From positions 12,969,706 through 13,033,705 of the forward strand of contig NC_031781.1 in assembly GCF_001522545.3 (NCBI RefSeq): 64,000 nucleotides of DNA. The letters are read 5' to 3'. This DNA comes from Parus major (taxonomy: Eukaryota; Chordata; Aves; Passeriformes; Paridae). This document shows, one piece after another, positions 12,686 through 24,777 of this stretch; positions within the stretch are counted from its first letter, which is position 1, and each line of letters starts with the position of its first letter. A program made the position numbers and the translations under genes. The notes beneath the pieces were generated by a model. It did no database searches. It saw nothing but the letters and a program-made list of their open reading frames with translations, and was not told the DNA's origin.

Positions 12686-15600
12686 TGGAATATATAATAA
12701 AAAAATCACATTTGTGACTGCGTAATAGAGAAGAGTTCACTAAGGAATACAAAGGTAATTGAAGGTTAGGAAGTTTATTTAAAAATCCAGCAACAACTCT
12801 AGCATCTGTGGATATGAAAATTTAAGGAGAACATGCACGTCATTCTGTCTTTCAGTTTAAAAACTGCAGACATTATAGGATAGTTTATATTTAGGAGCGT
12901 GATTTAAAGCCTTCCTTTGCATCTGCCACATTTTGGCAGTGTGACAGTATCACTGACATGATCAGTTTTAGAGATCAGCTTCCCTTCCACAGCCCCATGG
13001 CTGGGCAGTGCTGTGGTGGCATCAGTGCTTCTGTGCTGCTGCTGGCTCAAAGATTATCTAAATCCAACCCCTTTTTGTTCCATCCTGTATTCTGTGTTTG
13101 TTCCAATAGGTACTGGTTAAGATAGGCCCTACTGGAGATTGTTCTTGGGGACAGTTTAATTCAGATTTTTTCTCAGAAAACTGTCCCTGGTTGCTAACAC
13201 CTCTCCCATGCCTTGCACACCTTCCCTGTACTGAGCTTGCAGATTGCTTAGACCTGTTTGTGTCTCAGCAAGCTCTTCGGGATCTTGCTCTTGGTATTTG
13301 GTCTCATTTTTCAAGCAGTAATTGGAATTTTCTGCAAGCACGACTGTCTCATGTTAAACAGAGTGATGACAGAGAATAATAAAATGAAAAGCCCTTTTCC
13401 CCCAGGGCAGGAAATCTTTGTTCAAAGCAGCACTGTGAACTCTTAACTACAGGCTCTCCTTCTCCATCCCTTTGATTTTGGTATGCCATCACTTTAGAGC
13501 AAGACAGTATAATTTCAGCAACTTTTTCCCCTAATATAATGATTTAACTACCTCTGGTTGCTTTCTTTGCAATGGGAAGACCTCTGAAAGATGCTACTGA
13601 TTTTTATCAAGGCTTTCAGGGATTTTTGTACCTTTACCTCTGCAGCCTCATGCTAAATCAATCAGCAAGAGATATGTCATTCAAATCACTCTTTTCGGCC
13701 TTGTATCTAAATGCAGTCTTTAGGCTTCATCCTACAGTTTCCACTTCATTTCTGTTTCCCAGGAGGGACTGGAGGTGAGGGGAGAGGGTAAAGGGAGGCT
13801 ATTTTTTTAGCTAGTCCGGATCTGCAATATGTGCCTTGCCTCCTGTCACTATTTATGTGGCTTAAGCACCTTCTCCAGTGCCTTCCTGGCTTTACTGATA
13901 TGGCTCCTTTTAAATGGCAAACAGTGATGATGAGATCTCCTGGCATCAAGTAACAGCTTCAGGTTTTTTGGTCCCAGATAACAGAGAAGAGCCCCAGGAC
14001 TGAGATTTCTGAAGGATCTTAAAATGCTTCACTTCTGTAGTGAATTTCACTGATATTTGTTTGTTTAAAACAATTTTTTTTCTGTTTGAAAATCCAGCCT
14101 GCTATTGAAGTTCATTACTTTGTAGCTGAGCAAGGGCACCTCTTCCTTGTTCTTTCTCTGTGTGGAAGAAAGGAACTGAGTTTGTTTATTGGTGGTGACA
14201 TTTCAGTGTTCCTTGAGATTTGCCTCGTGATGGAGCAGTTCAAGTAGGACAGAGATTCAGGTCTGTAGTGTTGCTCAGCTGAATGCTGGAATGGTTGGGC
14301 AGGTCACAGCTGCCAGTCCATGAAAAGGGAAGCATCTCCATTTATCCAGAACCTGTAAAACTTACAGAGGTTCTTACCTGCTGTGGTCCTTGGAGTCTGT
14401 AGGCTGCCCCACCACAGCTGTGCAAGCAGAGCCTGGGACCTCTGTTTTTATTTGAAGAGGAAATACTGATTCATTCCATCAGTCCCTAATAATTGGTTGG
14501 ATTTTGCCCTAAGAGAAACATGGAATTTTCTTCCATATGAAGATGATGGGATAGGATGTCTCCATGAAATGACCAAGCTAATTGCAGAAATGAGGGGATT
14601 TGATTGCTTTGCAATTATTATTAGCATTTTCATTCAAAAATGAAAAGTAGAGGCGTTGAGTACAGACAAAGATTTGTCTGAGGTACTTCTGCTAAAAAAA
14701 AAGAACCAAGAAGAAGAAATAATAAAAAACCTCCAAAATTAAAACCCCTAAACTAGTTCTTTTCCATGTCAGGCCTGAGATTTAAAATCACATTTTTGTA
14801 AAAATGTTTAGAAAACAATGAAATAAAAAAGTTGATATTTTTACCTCTTTACGAATGAATGATGAAAATCATATTACTCAAAAATTTCTAATTTCTGTTA
14901 GTCTATATCTGTGTAAAGGTATATGTGTTGCACACCAGTTTATATCAGAGCAGCTGATCCATTAATTAAAAAGTTATGTAAAATCAAGGGAATGCCAATT
15001 TTTTAATAACAGATGTTTTAAAGAAAACCTGTGGGAGAAAAACAAATATATTTGATTTTTTTTTAAGTGGACATTTTTATACAAGCTTTAATTAGATTTT
15101 GGCAGAATACATTACTTTAATGGTTTTTCATTAATGAAGACTGCTCATTGCTTTCTAAAGTAAAAAGAAGAAAAAAAGTAATCTTGGATTATATTTAAGG
15201 AGCAGACAGTGTATTAAAAAACTATTAAAGTTACTGCAGTCATTGACAGAATGATTTTGCATGAGAAAAGAATCTAGGAAGTGTCAGGTAATTTCAGATG
15301 AGGTTGGGTGATAACATCTCTGGCCTGAAGTGTGGCTTGAAATGTGTGTGAGACCCCAAGTGTTGCTGAGCTCCCTGACCCCAGCTCTCCTTCCAGCCCT
15401 GGGAGCTCTTCTGTCCCTGATTTTGGCAGAGGAAAGTCCAAGGCCACAGAGAGCTGGCTGCCACCCCAGCACACCCTGCTCCTGCATTGGTGCACCCAGC
15501 CCTCCTGCCCCAGTGTGAGCCTTCAGCTGCTGGACACAGGCTCCTGCTTTCCTGGAGACAGGACTCCAGCTCCTGAAGATACCAAACATTATCAGTTAGC

Positions 15601-16398
15601 ATTCTTTGTGTGCTGCCTCTGCATTAAATATTCCAGCTCTAGGATGGGGCTGTCTGATGTTTACCTTTTCCTGCAGGTTGTCCCACCATCTCAGTGGAAA
15701 TGTGTATTATTTATTAACACAGGTGTGGGCTCTTAACTTGGTTTCTGAAAACCGAATTATCTATCAGCCTTAAAAGGCCGACTCAAATTCATTTGAAATT
15801 TTATTTGATTTAAGTCACCGTGCTTACTGTTGGAAAAATGAAATACAAATAGCCATAAGTTCCTGTTTCAGATGGGTAAATGTCAGACACAGAATTACAG
15901 GATTTCTTTTTTTAACTAGGTTTAAGTGAAACAGAGTCTTTATTTAGTGTCATGTTTTTATTTAAAAGCATTTATTTAAAGTTCTAAAAAACAAAGAATT
16001 CAATAAAGCAAGACAGGTGTAACTGCAAATGATTAATGATATAATTCTCAGTACTTTATAAAGTGTCTGACGCTGAAGAGATTTATACAGTGCAGAATGG
16101 CAATTGTGCTTTGATGGAAGGAATAGGTAATCAATATCTGCAAGCTTGGAAAAAGTGTTCTATTTCCTCCTCTAATGATATAGGGCTTTTTTTGCAAAGC
16201 AAGGATGTCTGGAGCATGAGACACTTGGAAGAAGAATTAATTTGAAATCTGTAGTGGAAGATCAGTTTTAATTGAAACTGCACTTGAATGTCCATGGAAA
16301 AAACCAGGCAGTTGGGCCTGAACCCTTCTGATGGCCACCTGGGAATTTGTGAATCCCACTGCACCATTCTTGATTACATTTTATAGGTTGTTGAGCGC

Positions 16399-16426
16399 TT
16401 TTTTTTTTTTTTTTTTTTTTTTTTTT
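16399..16426 (-). repeat. T28 run, possible poly-A tail of a minus-strand retrocopy
   Basis: Twenty-eight T residues on the + strand. On the minus strand this is an A28 tract, and 17 nt before it lies an AATAAA (complement of 16444-16449), which is normal cleavage-signal spacing. That arrangement is what the 3' end of a retroposed mRNA looks like, with the body extending rightwards from 16427. I cannot recognise the body or find a target-site duplication, so a plain homopolymer expansion remains possible. Confidence 0.9.
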
Positions 16427-17241
16427 CTGGGTAGGGGCTATAATTTATTTAGTTTGGTTTCAAACTCAGAGATTTTCCTCTCCCCTCCCTGGCCTGCATT
16501 CCCTGTTCTGTGGTCACTGTTAAAGCTGGGGCAGCCCCTGTTCTGCATTGCTGGGATGGAGATGTCGGGGTCACAGCCTCTGTATCTGTCTCAAGCTGCA
16601 GCCAAAATGGTGCAGGTCACACTGCATGTAGTCATTTACATATCAAAAACTTGTGAAAGAAATTAATGGCAAGCCTAGCCATTTATAAAATCCTGGGCTG
16701 ATTTCAACTAGCAGGTCTTGGACCTCTAAATCGGAGCTTAGCCTTATGACTGTAATTTGTGATGTCAGGACTTGGAGTCACAGCACCAGCACTAAGTTGA
16801 GATTTTGAATTGCTGAGAGGGTTTTATTGCATTAGATTTTTTTATTTTTCTTTAATAATTCAGCACGAGTATGGAAACATTTTATGCATGGAAACTTACA
16901 CTGCCATGAAGAAAGCAGATATTGCTAGGCTTTATTCTGTTACATTATGGGTTTACAAGTAAGTGAAGCTACTGTGTTTATCAAAATAGATTTATTGCTA
17001 TTAAACTAATTCAAGCAAGTTAAATTAATTTAAGAAAAAAAAAATCAGACTTGTTTTTTAAAATTAACAAAGCCTTCAAAAGTCCATGAAACATTACATT
17101 TCAGCAAGAGTCAGTTTAGGTACCTAAGTCACTTGAGGTTTTAATTCAACATGGTGGTTTGTTTGTTTACCCTTATGGCTTATTTTATCCATTTTGACAA
17201 GGCACTTTTCACTGCAAATAGGTTGAGAGCTGGCTATACTT

Positions 17242-17271
17242 AAAAATAAACAAACAAATAAATAAATAAAT
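17242..17271. repeat. A-rich (AAAT)n/(AAAC)n microsatellite
   Basis: Short array of AAAC and AAAT units, the last four being perfect AAAT. Simple intron repeat. Confidence 0.93.
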
Positions 17272-18189
17272 GTGACAAGATGCATGAAAGAAACCCTACA
17301 GTCCCTGTTAAAATAAATCTGCCTACTTAAAAAAAGGGAAAACTTCCTCATTGACACCAGAATACTTAAAAAAGAAAAATTGGAATGCACAGCTGCTTTT
17401 GAATGCACAGCTGAAACCACTGTGATAGCCTCTGTGGGCAGAGTGCTTTTTGAAAAGCTCACCCCTTGTTTATAATAAAGCCAAAAAACGAGAGCTGGCG
17501 GGTTTGATTATGTGTAGTGCTAAATATTTAAAGCAAATTCCCAAATTTCATGGGGTAGATGCAAGGTTATATGTAAAGTAAATCTGAATTTCCAATTAAC
17601 TCGCTACAAACCCGATTTGGGGGAAAAATAGCTGTGTTTGAGTGGAAGACATTTGGTTTGCCCCATGAAGGTGTTTTAATAATTCTCTTCTCCTTGGTTG
17701 TGAAATAACTGAAAGCAGCTCTTGCTGACAATTCAAGTTGAACCCCAAGAGAAACAAAACTGATTTTTAACTGGGAAGATGAGGTAAATGATTTTTAAAT
17801 GATATTGCAATTTTGCCTCATTGTACTTGAAAATAAAATTTTCTTTTTGTCGTTTGGGTACCAGAGAGCATTTGTGTGTGGTGAGTATAGCAAAATCTTG
17901 CTATTGATTAAATGTCCTGCATCAGCTCACAAGAAGAGAGCATGAATGCACTTCCCAACCAGATAGATTAAAACCCAGAGGCCAAAGAAACTGGCCTTCC
18001 CAACTGCTGGGTTTGGATGGCACTAATTGAATATACATATGTTTCTGAGATGCAAGGGTAATAAATGCACATTGGTGCATCATTTCCTGCTGGCCCCCTC
18101 CAAAGCAGAGCTGCTGACCGTGTAGTTCAGAGGTGTGACACAGGTGTGACATCAGGACTCTCAGGAGAGCAGACTTCAGCCTTGGCTTG

Positions 18190-18345
18190 AAACTTGGTTT
18201 AGGTAGTTGAGCTTAGGCAAATTGCTTCCCTCCTCAGCCATCAATTCCCCTGGCTTTACATGAGAATAATGTAGCTGATTCCTGCTGGAAAGCACTTCAA
18301 GCACTGTGAGCAACAAGTGCCTTACAAGAAATCTATGCTGTTATT
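18190..18345 (+). mobile_element. MIR-like SINE relic
   Basis: The sequence follows the layout of a MIR SINE in the sense orientation. It has a TTGAGCTTAGGCAAATTGCT segment (compare 'ccttgggcaagtcacttaacc'), a CCTCAGCCATCAATTCCCC segment (compare 'ctcagtttcctcatc'), GAATAATGTAG, then AAAGCACTTCAAGCACTGTG and CAAGTGCCTTACA (compare 'aaagcgcttagcacagtgcctggcaca'). The order and spacing match even though identity is low, as expected for an ancient amniote element. Identification is from remembered consensus order only. Confidence 0.55.
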
Positions 18346-19208
18346 TCAGGAGCTTAAACCATTGTTTACACTCATAGGAAGATAAGTTCTCAGTCTCTGT
18401 TAATACAGCTTAAGGGCTGGAGAAGGAGGTAATAAGAATTTTTTTTAATTCATTTTAGATCCTCCTAAGTGTGGTGCTGAGGGTCCCTGGTGTTCTAGTA
18501 CATCTGGTATGTTGTGTGGATGACAAGGTCCTTGCCTCAGACCTTTTATTTTCCTGTATTATTTTAATTGTTCATCAGAACCAGAAAACTCACGTAAGAA
18601 TAGCAACAACAGAAATTTACTGTGTATTCCTGACAGGTCATTGTCCTGTTTGCTTCTTCCAGAGTAAAATCTTTTTTTCCATTGTTGTTTTCTTCAAATA
18701 TACTAACATACATTTAGTTTAATTCTTTACTTTAATCTTTTCTGGCTTCAAAACCTCCAAAAGAAATGAGGTCATTAATAAAGATCATATTATCTAAGCG
18801 TAGTATTGCAAGAACACAAGTTAATGTGTTTCTGTTACATTATTTGTCCATAATGAAAGGATAAACCATACAGTAATATATTAAGGCTGGAGCTTTAGGG
18901 AAGTTCCTGGAGCAATATGGTAATTGATAACATATGCACGAGAGGAGCTTGGAAACAGCAGAAAGTTTTATAGAATAGTTGTTTTTAAAAAAGGCCATTG
19001 TTCATTACTGCTAGAGGCAAAGTTGGAACACGGCACAAAGCCAAAGGATTTCAGTCTCCTCATAAGTTTACAAGTCTTAACCTCTTTCAAACGTGGGAAT
19101 TGTAACTGCGGTGGAGTTACCTGGGGAGCTTAAGTGCTTCATCCTCACACTGAGAGTTATCCAGCACTGTTGAGCCACTGGGATGTTGACATTGGTGTTT
19201 TTTAACAG

Positions 19209-19388
19209 GTACCTATGGTCCCGAGCACTGGGTGACATCCAGTGAGAAGTGTGGGGGGTCCCACCAGTCTCCCATAGACATCACAGACCACCTGGCCCAC
19301 GTCGGAGATGAGTATCAAGAGCTGCAGCTGGATGGTTTTGACAATGAATCTTCAAACAAGACTTGGATGAAAAACACAGGAAAAACAG
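19209..19388 (+). CDS. PTPRG: PTPRG exon (probably exon 3): N-terminal part of the carbonic-anhydrase-like domain
   Basis: Encodes 60 codons' worth of the extracellular carbonic-anhydrase-like domain of receptor protein tyrosine phosphatase gamma, a single-pass membrane phosphatase. In the known family this domain binds contactins (CNTN3-6) rather than hydrating CO2. The translation contains GPEHW (about 19217-19231), HQSPIDI (about 19262-19282), then [15 protein letters not shown] and NTGKT. The last two separate it clearly from PTPRZ1 and from the soluble carbonic anhydrases. The acceptor is TTTTTTAACAG and the donor is CAG/GTATGT. The first two bases finish a split Gly codon and the last base starts a split Val codon, so the exon is phase 1 to phase 1. 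NES (19343) and NKT (19355) are two potential N-glycosylation sites. Lys at 19382-19384 aligns with the proton-shuttle His64 of CA II. The exon number is inferred from mammalian orthologues. Confidence 0.96.
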
Positions 19389-20828
19389 GTATGTTTTCTT
19401 CTGCTTGTCTCCACAGCCTGACTGCAGTCAATTAAAAATTCATGCCATGTTCCACCCTCCTCCTTTTTCATTGTTCTGTTGTTTGGGTTTTTTGTCTTTT
19501 TTTTTATGTAATTTTTCAGTAGAAGCCACCTACCTCTGCCTCTGCATTCTATGCAGAGCTAGTTCTGCAGATTGATTTTAAGAGTTTTATTTATAAGGGC
19601 TGCTTTTTTTGTGGCTTTTTTTTTGTTCTCAGTCTAAACTAATTCTCTTGGTAGTCAGTTACTCTTCAGAATAAAAGGCAGTGTAAGAGTTTCAAGGTGT
19701 AACCTTGAATTATCAGCTTTGGGAGGCTGTAACACCTAATCCAAAAGAATGCGGAGATGCAGGGCTCAGGGGGAAGGAGAGGGGAAGTCTTAGAAATTGG
19801 AAGATTTTAGAGAAGAAAGAGCAATAACTGCTAAGAGTAGTGGGGGCTTATTAATGTATTTCTGATATGATTATAGCACAGTGTTCTTCACTGAACTGAA
19901 TCCTTTTCTGCTCTGTCTGTTCTGGCTTTTAAAGAAAAAAGAGCAGGCATGAGTACTGCTTATTTTTACCAAAACAGTTCAACGAAAGGTCAAGGTTGAT
20001 TTATATGCAAAGCCGCATGCATTTGATTACTCTTTAATTCTAAAAACGTAAAAAGCAGAAATTATAAGGCCACCCTCTTCATTTGACAAGGTCAAGTATT
20101 TTTAGGGAATTGGATTAAACCACTAATTAATTCAATTTTATTTATTGGAAGTATATTTTTATCTTTATTAACATCTGACACGCATCTCCTTAGTGCTCTC
20201 TGTACCGTGTCCCCTGTCACGGGTCGGCTAGCCTGACCCAGGGCATGTACCTGCTCTGGAGCTGGTGGCTCAGCTGTACACACAGCGTGACCTCAGATAC
20301 ACCCATCAACTCCAGGGCACTTGGCATCTGAGCCATGGCCTGGAGCCCAGCAAGCGCCTCAGATGCAGCTCCAGCAGTTCAGGATCTTAGCAGGAGTTAT
20401 TGCCCCTCAGATGAAATGGAGTGGCAGACTGTGAGCCTGTTTTCTTTCACTGCAAAGCAAACCCCATTAACATAAACCACCACCAAGCATAGCTGGGGGT
20501 TTTCCTGCGTTACTTGGGGTTTTTTTCCCAGCTTCACTGAGAAGTACTCCTGTTTGCTTTGAAATCCTGACTTGGTTGCCCTTGGTAGCAGCATGAGGTT
20601 CAGGCAAGGTTGAATGCTATGGAAATTTGGTGCTTAATTAATCTACTCATGTTATGCACCCTGCCCTTTATGGTCAGAGAGGCTGTTTGTGGTAATCAGC
20701 AATAAATGTAATTAGAAAGACTGTGAAAAAGTGCTATATGAAATAGTGCTATTCTTCTAAGAAGGATCTTAATGCTGTCCTGTACATGTAGCAGTAACAT
20801 TGCTGCCCATATAAGAGGAAACCATGTT

Positions 20829-21370
20829 AGAATCATAGAACCATTTTGGTTGGAAATAACCTTTAAGGACATTGATTCCAACCATTAACCCAGCACTGCC
20901 AAAGACACCACTATGTCCCCAGGTGCCACATCTACACATCTCTTAAATACCTCCAGGGATGGTGACTCCAGCACTTCCCTGGGCAGCCTCTTCCACTGCT
21001 TGGCAACCCTTTTGAAATTCTTTCTAATATTCAATCTAAACCTCCCCTGGCAGTAGTGGAGGCTATTTCTTCTTTCCTGTCACTTGTTACCTGGAAGAGG
21101 AGCCTGACCCCCACCTGGCTGCAGCCTCCTTTCAGCGAGTTGTAGAGAGGAAGAAGGTCCTCCCTGAGCCTCCTTTTGTCCAGGCTGAGCCCCCCAAGCT
21201 TCCTCAGTGGTTCCTCATCAAACCTGTGCTCCAGACCCATCCCCAGCTCCGTTGCCTTCTCTAGACACACTCCAGTCTCTAATGTCCTTCTCCTAGTGAC
21301 AGGCCCAAACCTGAGTCCAGTGCCCAGTACAAGAGGACAGTCACTGCCCAGGTCCTGCTGGCCAAACCAG
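20829..21370 (-). mobile_element. CR1 LINE, 3' end (C-terminal ORF2 remnant plus 3' tail)
   Basis: Read on the minus strand, this is a 5'-truncated CR1 retrotransposon, the main LINE of birds. The low-coordinate end carries the characteristic CR1 3' terminus (TTCTATGATTCT at 20829-20840 on the minus strand), which ends in short direct repeats and not in a poly-A tail. Minus-strand translation gives the usual C-terminal reverse-transcriptase motifs: [20 protein letters not shown] (about 21115-21185), then QVTSDR and a degraded remainder. The part from 21240 to 21370 matches the more upstream CR1 segment around the GPVT...CPLVLG stretch. The copy is broken by stops and frame changes and is not mobile. 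It lies antisense to PTPRG inside the 5.4-kb intron. I estimated the left edge from the terminal repeat; the right edge is approximate. Confidence 0.93.
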
Positions 21371-24261
21371 AACCTTGTTCTGTTGAACTGCAAAGTGTCA
21401 GCAGATTTTCTAGTCTTGGCGCAGTTGGCAAGGAAAGCTGAAGCTTCAGTCTTCTCTGCTGGGTGATTTTAGCACTGCTGCTATATTTGATTTCCTCACC
21501 CATTGGGGTATGGATTTTTGCTGACAAGTTATTGCTTCTCAGAGCAACAGTAACTGTCACTTTTCTCGGTAACTTACGGCCTTTTACTGGTAATGCGAAG
21601 ACTCTTTTTGCCTCGCTGTCAGCCCTGATTTCTTCTGCTGAGCTCCTAACTCCTCCCTTGTTTTATCAAGTCCCATTCCTTTTCTTGATTTTCTGACCTT
21701 TTGAAGAAACTTGCCTGGCATTAATTTTGAAGGTGGTAAGTGGTAGAACAGCGAACCAAGTAGGATGTTTTGGCTTGTGGGTAGAAGATAGAGTCCGACT
21801 GTGCCATAAATCGCGATGCATTTTGGCAGCAGAGTCTTGGAGCAGATGGCCACACAAGACCTTCATATTGCAGACTGACAGAGACAGTAAACTAAATAAC
21901 TGTTTAAGAAATGGTGATGGATGTAGAGGGCATTTCTCAGCAATTAATGACTGGTTTAAAGAGACAGGGGTCCCTGGGAAAGCTAAAGGCCCTTAACCTT
22001 AATGCTCATTAACTGGCAGGAAATATGTTGCTTGGGTTATTGTTATTGCTGTAGGACCTAGTAATTATTTTTACGATAGAACAATGAGTTATTTTTAGTG
22101 TCTGAAAGGTAATTCTGTTTAGATTTGTTCTGCTCTTTCTTGTTTGTGTCCCCCCTTTCTATCAGATAAAGGGCAGACAATGGACAGAAAACAGCGTTTC
22201 ATTCAGAAAATGTCAATGGGTTTTTTAGGTCTCTGTCTTGACTAGAAGTGCTTTTGTGCACAATTACATTGGCAAAGGCACTAATGTGGGTTCAATTTCA
22301 TCACTAGAGTAGCTGGCCATAGAATTGAGTGCTAGAGCTTGGAGGATATATACATTTCATAGTTGTATTTGCATTAATTCTGTTCATACCAAAGATTTCT
22401 AAAATCAGGAGAATTCTGCTTAGAGAAACTTACTAAAATTTCTACCAGAAATGTGTTTTCATTAAGTATCTTTCCTATGTGGTGTGCATCACTCTGGCTG
22501 GTCCTGATGATCACAGCCACTTGCTAGGGCAGGGGAAGAGTTGCTTTGAGTCCAGGTTTATTCCTGCTCTCACAGGGGTGGTGAGCATCCAACACCAGCC
22601 CTGGAACCTGAGAATGACATCACATAATTGTGGTCCTGATGGCTGCACACCACTTTCTTGGGGTTTGTAATCTCAATTATATAGTAAGTTAAATTAGTGA
22701 GCTCTGGGGGTTGATTCCTTGCACTCTACAGAAATGCTGGGATAAATGCAGTGGCTCCCAAAGCCCAGTATAGTGATGTTTGGTTATTTCAGTCCTGAAT
22801 ATATGGAGTCACAGAAAAAGGAGGGAAGCTCCTGGCAGTAAGGGGATGCTACTTAGCTGGGAAGATGATGGGAACATGTGTCATACAGCTCAGCAGTGTA
22901 AGAAATACTGTAAAATGAACAATTAAATGAACATTTCAGATTGTACATCCTCCTAATTATCCTTTTAATTATTCATCTAAAACAAGTAAAATGACCCCTG
23001 ACAGAGCCATAAATTATTTGGGAACTATCAAATATTTATTAGATGCAACTGAATCTCCACAGAGGTTTTTAACAGATGCATGTGAATCTGCTTTGCTGTA
23101 TTCCTCGTCTCCTACAATTTCATCTATGGAATTTGTAACTAATTGAATGAGATTTTCCCCCATTTAAAGTACTGGTGAGCTCATTGAGAATTTTTTAAGG
23201 GAGGTAGAAAGCAGTGGTGCTTTGAGTCACTTGTGTTGCATGGATTTGGTGTAAGCAGGCAGTGACTACCAGCAGAATCCTGGCTGACACAGGCAATATC
23301 CTATAGCCACCCATCCTCCTGCACAAAGCACTTGGATGAAAAGGGAGTGCCTAAAGAAGCAGAAATCATGGGAAAAAACAGCCCCATGATTTTGCTGGCG
23401 CAGTTTAGAAACATCTGAACATCTCATGCAATTTAACATTTAGATGGTTTTGACACAAACCATTTAAAGTTGAGCTGTGTGGAAAAAATTGCACCTGAGA
23501 TGATGCTGCTGTAGCTCACTGTCAGGGGAGGGCACAAAGCCTGGCCTGCACAAAGTGCAGAGCCTGCACTGAGTCAACAACAGAGAAATAACTTCTATTT
23601 CACAAGTAGCTTTTTTGGGGTTTTTTTTGCAGCATAAATCAGAATAAAATCCTCCTTCTTACATAATAAAATTGGATTTATATTAACGTTCCTGTTGAGA
23701 TGACACAGTTGGCTTAAGAACACAGAGAAATCCTTGTGGTTTTGCTATTTCCATTAAAAAAGAAAAAAACTCCAAAACCAAGCCCACAACCTAAATCACA
23801 GGATTCTAAGCACAGCAAGAACTGGTCTGCAATGACATTTAATGAAAAAAAATTCAAATTTAAGTTCTGTTTTTAAGCAACGGTTTCATGAGGGATGAGA
23901 AGAAATAATTTTGTGGGGAGTAATTTTTAGGAATGGTGTGTATTAAGATCAGAAGATGCTGGAAAGGAAGAGTATGTTATAGTGAGAGTAGCAGAAAGGA
24001 ATTTTTTGAAAGCTGGAATCAGTTCTTGGTTGGACAGGCCTCCCCTGTAACATGTACCAGCTTCCACCACACGATTCTGCCCTCTGTTTGGACCTACGGC
24101 TTTTATTGTTACATAAAATACAAAGGCTTTTGGAAGTGAAAAGAGAATACAAAGAAGATCTTTCTGACCCTCCTTGAATCATGTAATAACAATATCAGAG
24201 TTACTGCAATAAAACCCAGTTCTTATGGAGGATGTCTCATGAGTGGGTCTGGAAAACGTTA

Positions 24262-24350
24262 CTGTGACTCTCCCCATTTTACACAGAGGAGGAGCAGGGA
24301 GGCTAAGGAAAGCACCCAGCATGTCCAGCAGTAGAGGTGGGACAGGGCAC
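24262..24350 (-). mobile_element. MIR-like SINE fragment
   Basis: The + strand here reads like the reverse complement of the conserved MIR core: CTCCCCATTTTACACAGAGG, then a gaggct/aagg segment, an AGCACCCAGC segment and a GTAGAGGTGGGACAGG segment. These correspond in order to the 'cccattttacagatgagg ... gaggctcagag ... cacacagctagtaag ... ggcagagctgggat' layout of MIR SINEs. The copy is old, diverged and truncated, as expected for a MIR relic in a sauropsid. It lies about 430 bp before the second exon. Identification is from remembered consensus order only. Confidence 0.6.
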
Positions 24351-24777
24351 AGGGGTCCCCACCAACAAAAAAGAGGAAATCCAAGAAACAGGAGACCCAT
24401 TATTTTCTTAACTTGTGATCTGCAGACCTTGAGGGGTTTATAAGGGCAGGGACCATGGTCAGCCATTACTCTCTGGAACCACATTAAACAGGTTTTGATG
24501 TAGTTTCCATTTAAATTTTAATCAAAGTCCAATAACGAGGGTAAAATGTCCTTGACAAATTTGGACTTTGGGATTTTCTGTAGTCTGTGTAACTTTATAA
24601 TCACTTCCAGAATTAGCCAACATTACTTGCAGAACTGTTTTTTAACCAATCCCTGTAAAGACGAAAATGATGACCTGACATTTTACTTGCATTAGGAGAA
24701 GTATTCTGACATAATGAGCAAAAACTGTAACTGTTTCAGAAGAACTAAGGGCTTCTTTCTCGTTGTTCTGTGTGCAG

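Larger units (their letters stand above)
1..19208 (+). other. PTPRG: 3' part of a PTPRG intron, upstream of the first visible exon
   Basis: Noncoding intron sequence on the sense strand of PTPRG. It is AT-rich and has no reading frame that I recognise. I looked for the preceding PTPRG exon, which in mammals ends with the YWAYSG region, and did not see it, so the intron starts outside the window. The 3' end looks like a normal acceptor: a possible branch A at 19189 in TTGAC, a short T run, and AG at 19207-19208. Embedded features that I can support (simple repeats, an old palindrome-type repeat, a MIR-like SINE and the 28-T run) are listed separately. The rest shows nothing beyond ordinary intron sequence. 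Confidence 0.85.
19389..24777 (+). other. PTPRG: Complete PTPRG intron of 5389 bp between the two visible exons
   Basis: GT-AG intron, with donor GTATGT at 19389 and acceptor TGTGTGCAG ending at 24777. The pyrimidine-rich stretch is about 24751-24775, and a possible branch A is at 24748 in CTAAG. It interrupts a Val codon after its first base (phase 1). It contains a minus-strand CR1 LINE tail (20829-21370) and a minus-strand MIR-like fragment (about 24262-24350). The first 600 bp after the donor are T-rich. The stretch 19975-20160 looks more constrained than its surroundings. The remainder, including several open frames between 21.4 and 22.7 kb, shows no recognisable gene. Confidence 0.93.

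Noticed and set aside
21031..21393. Minus-strand open frame with reverse-transcriptase-like C-terminus
   Set aside because: It is the relic of CR1 ORF2 within the LINE fragment, not a host gene.
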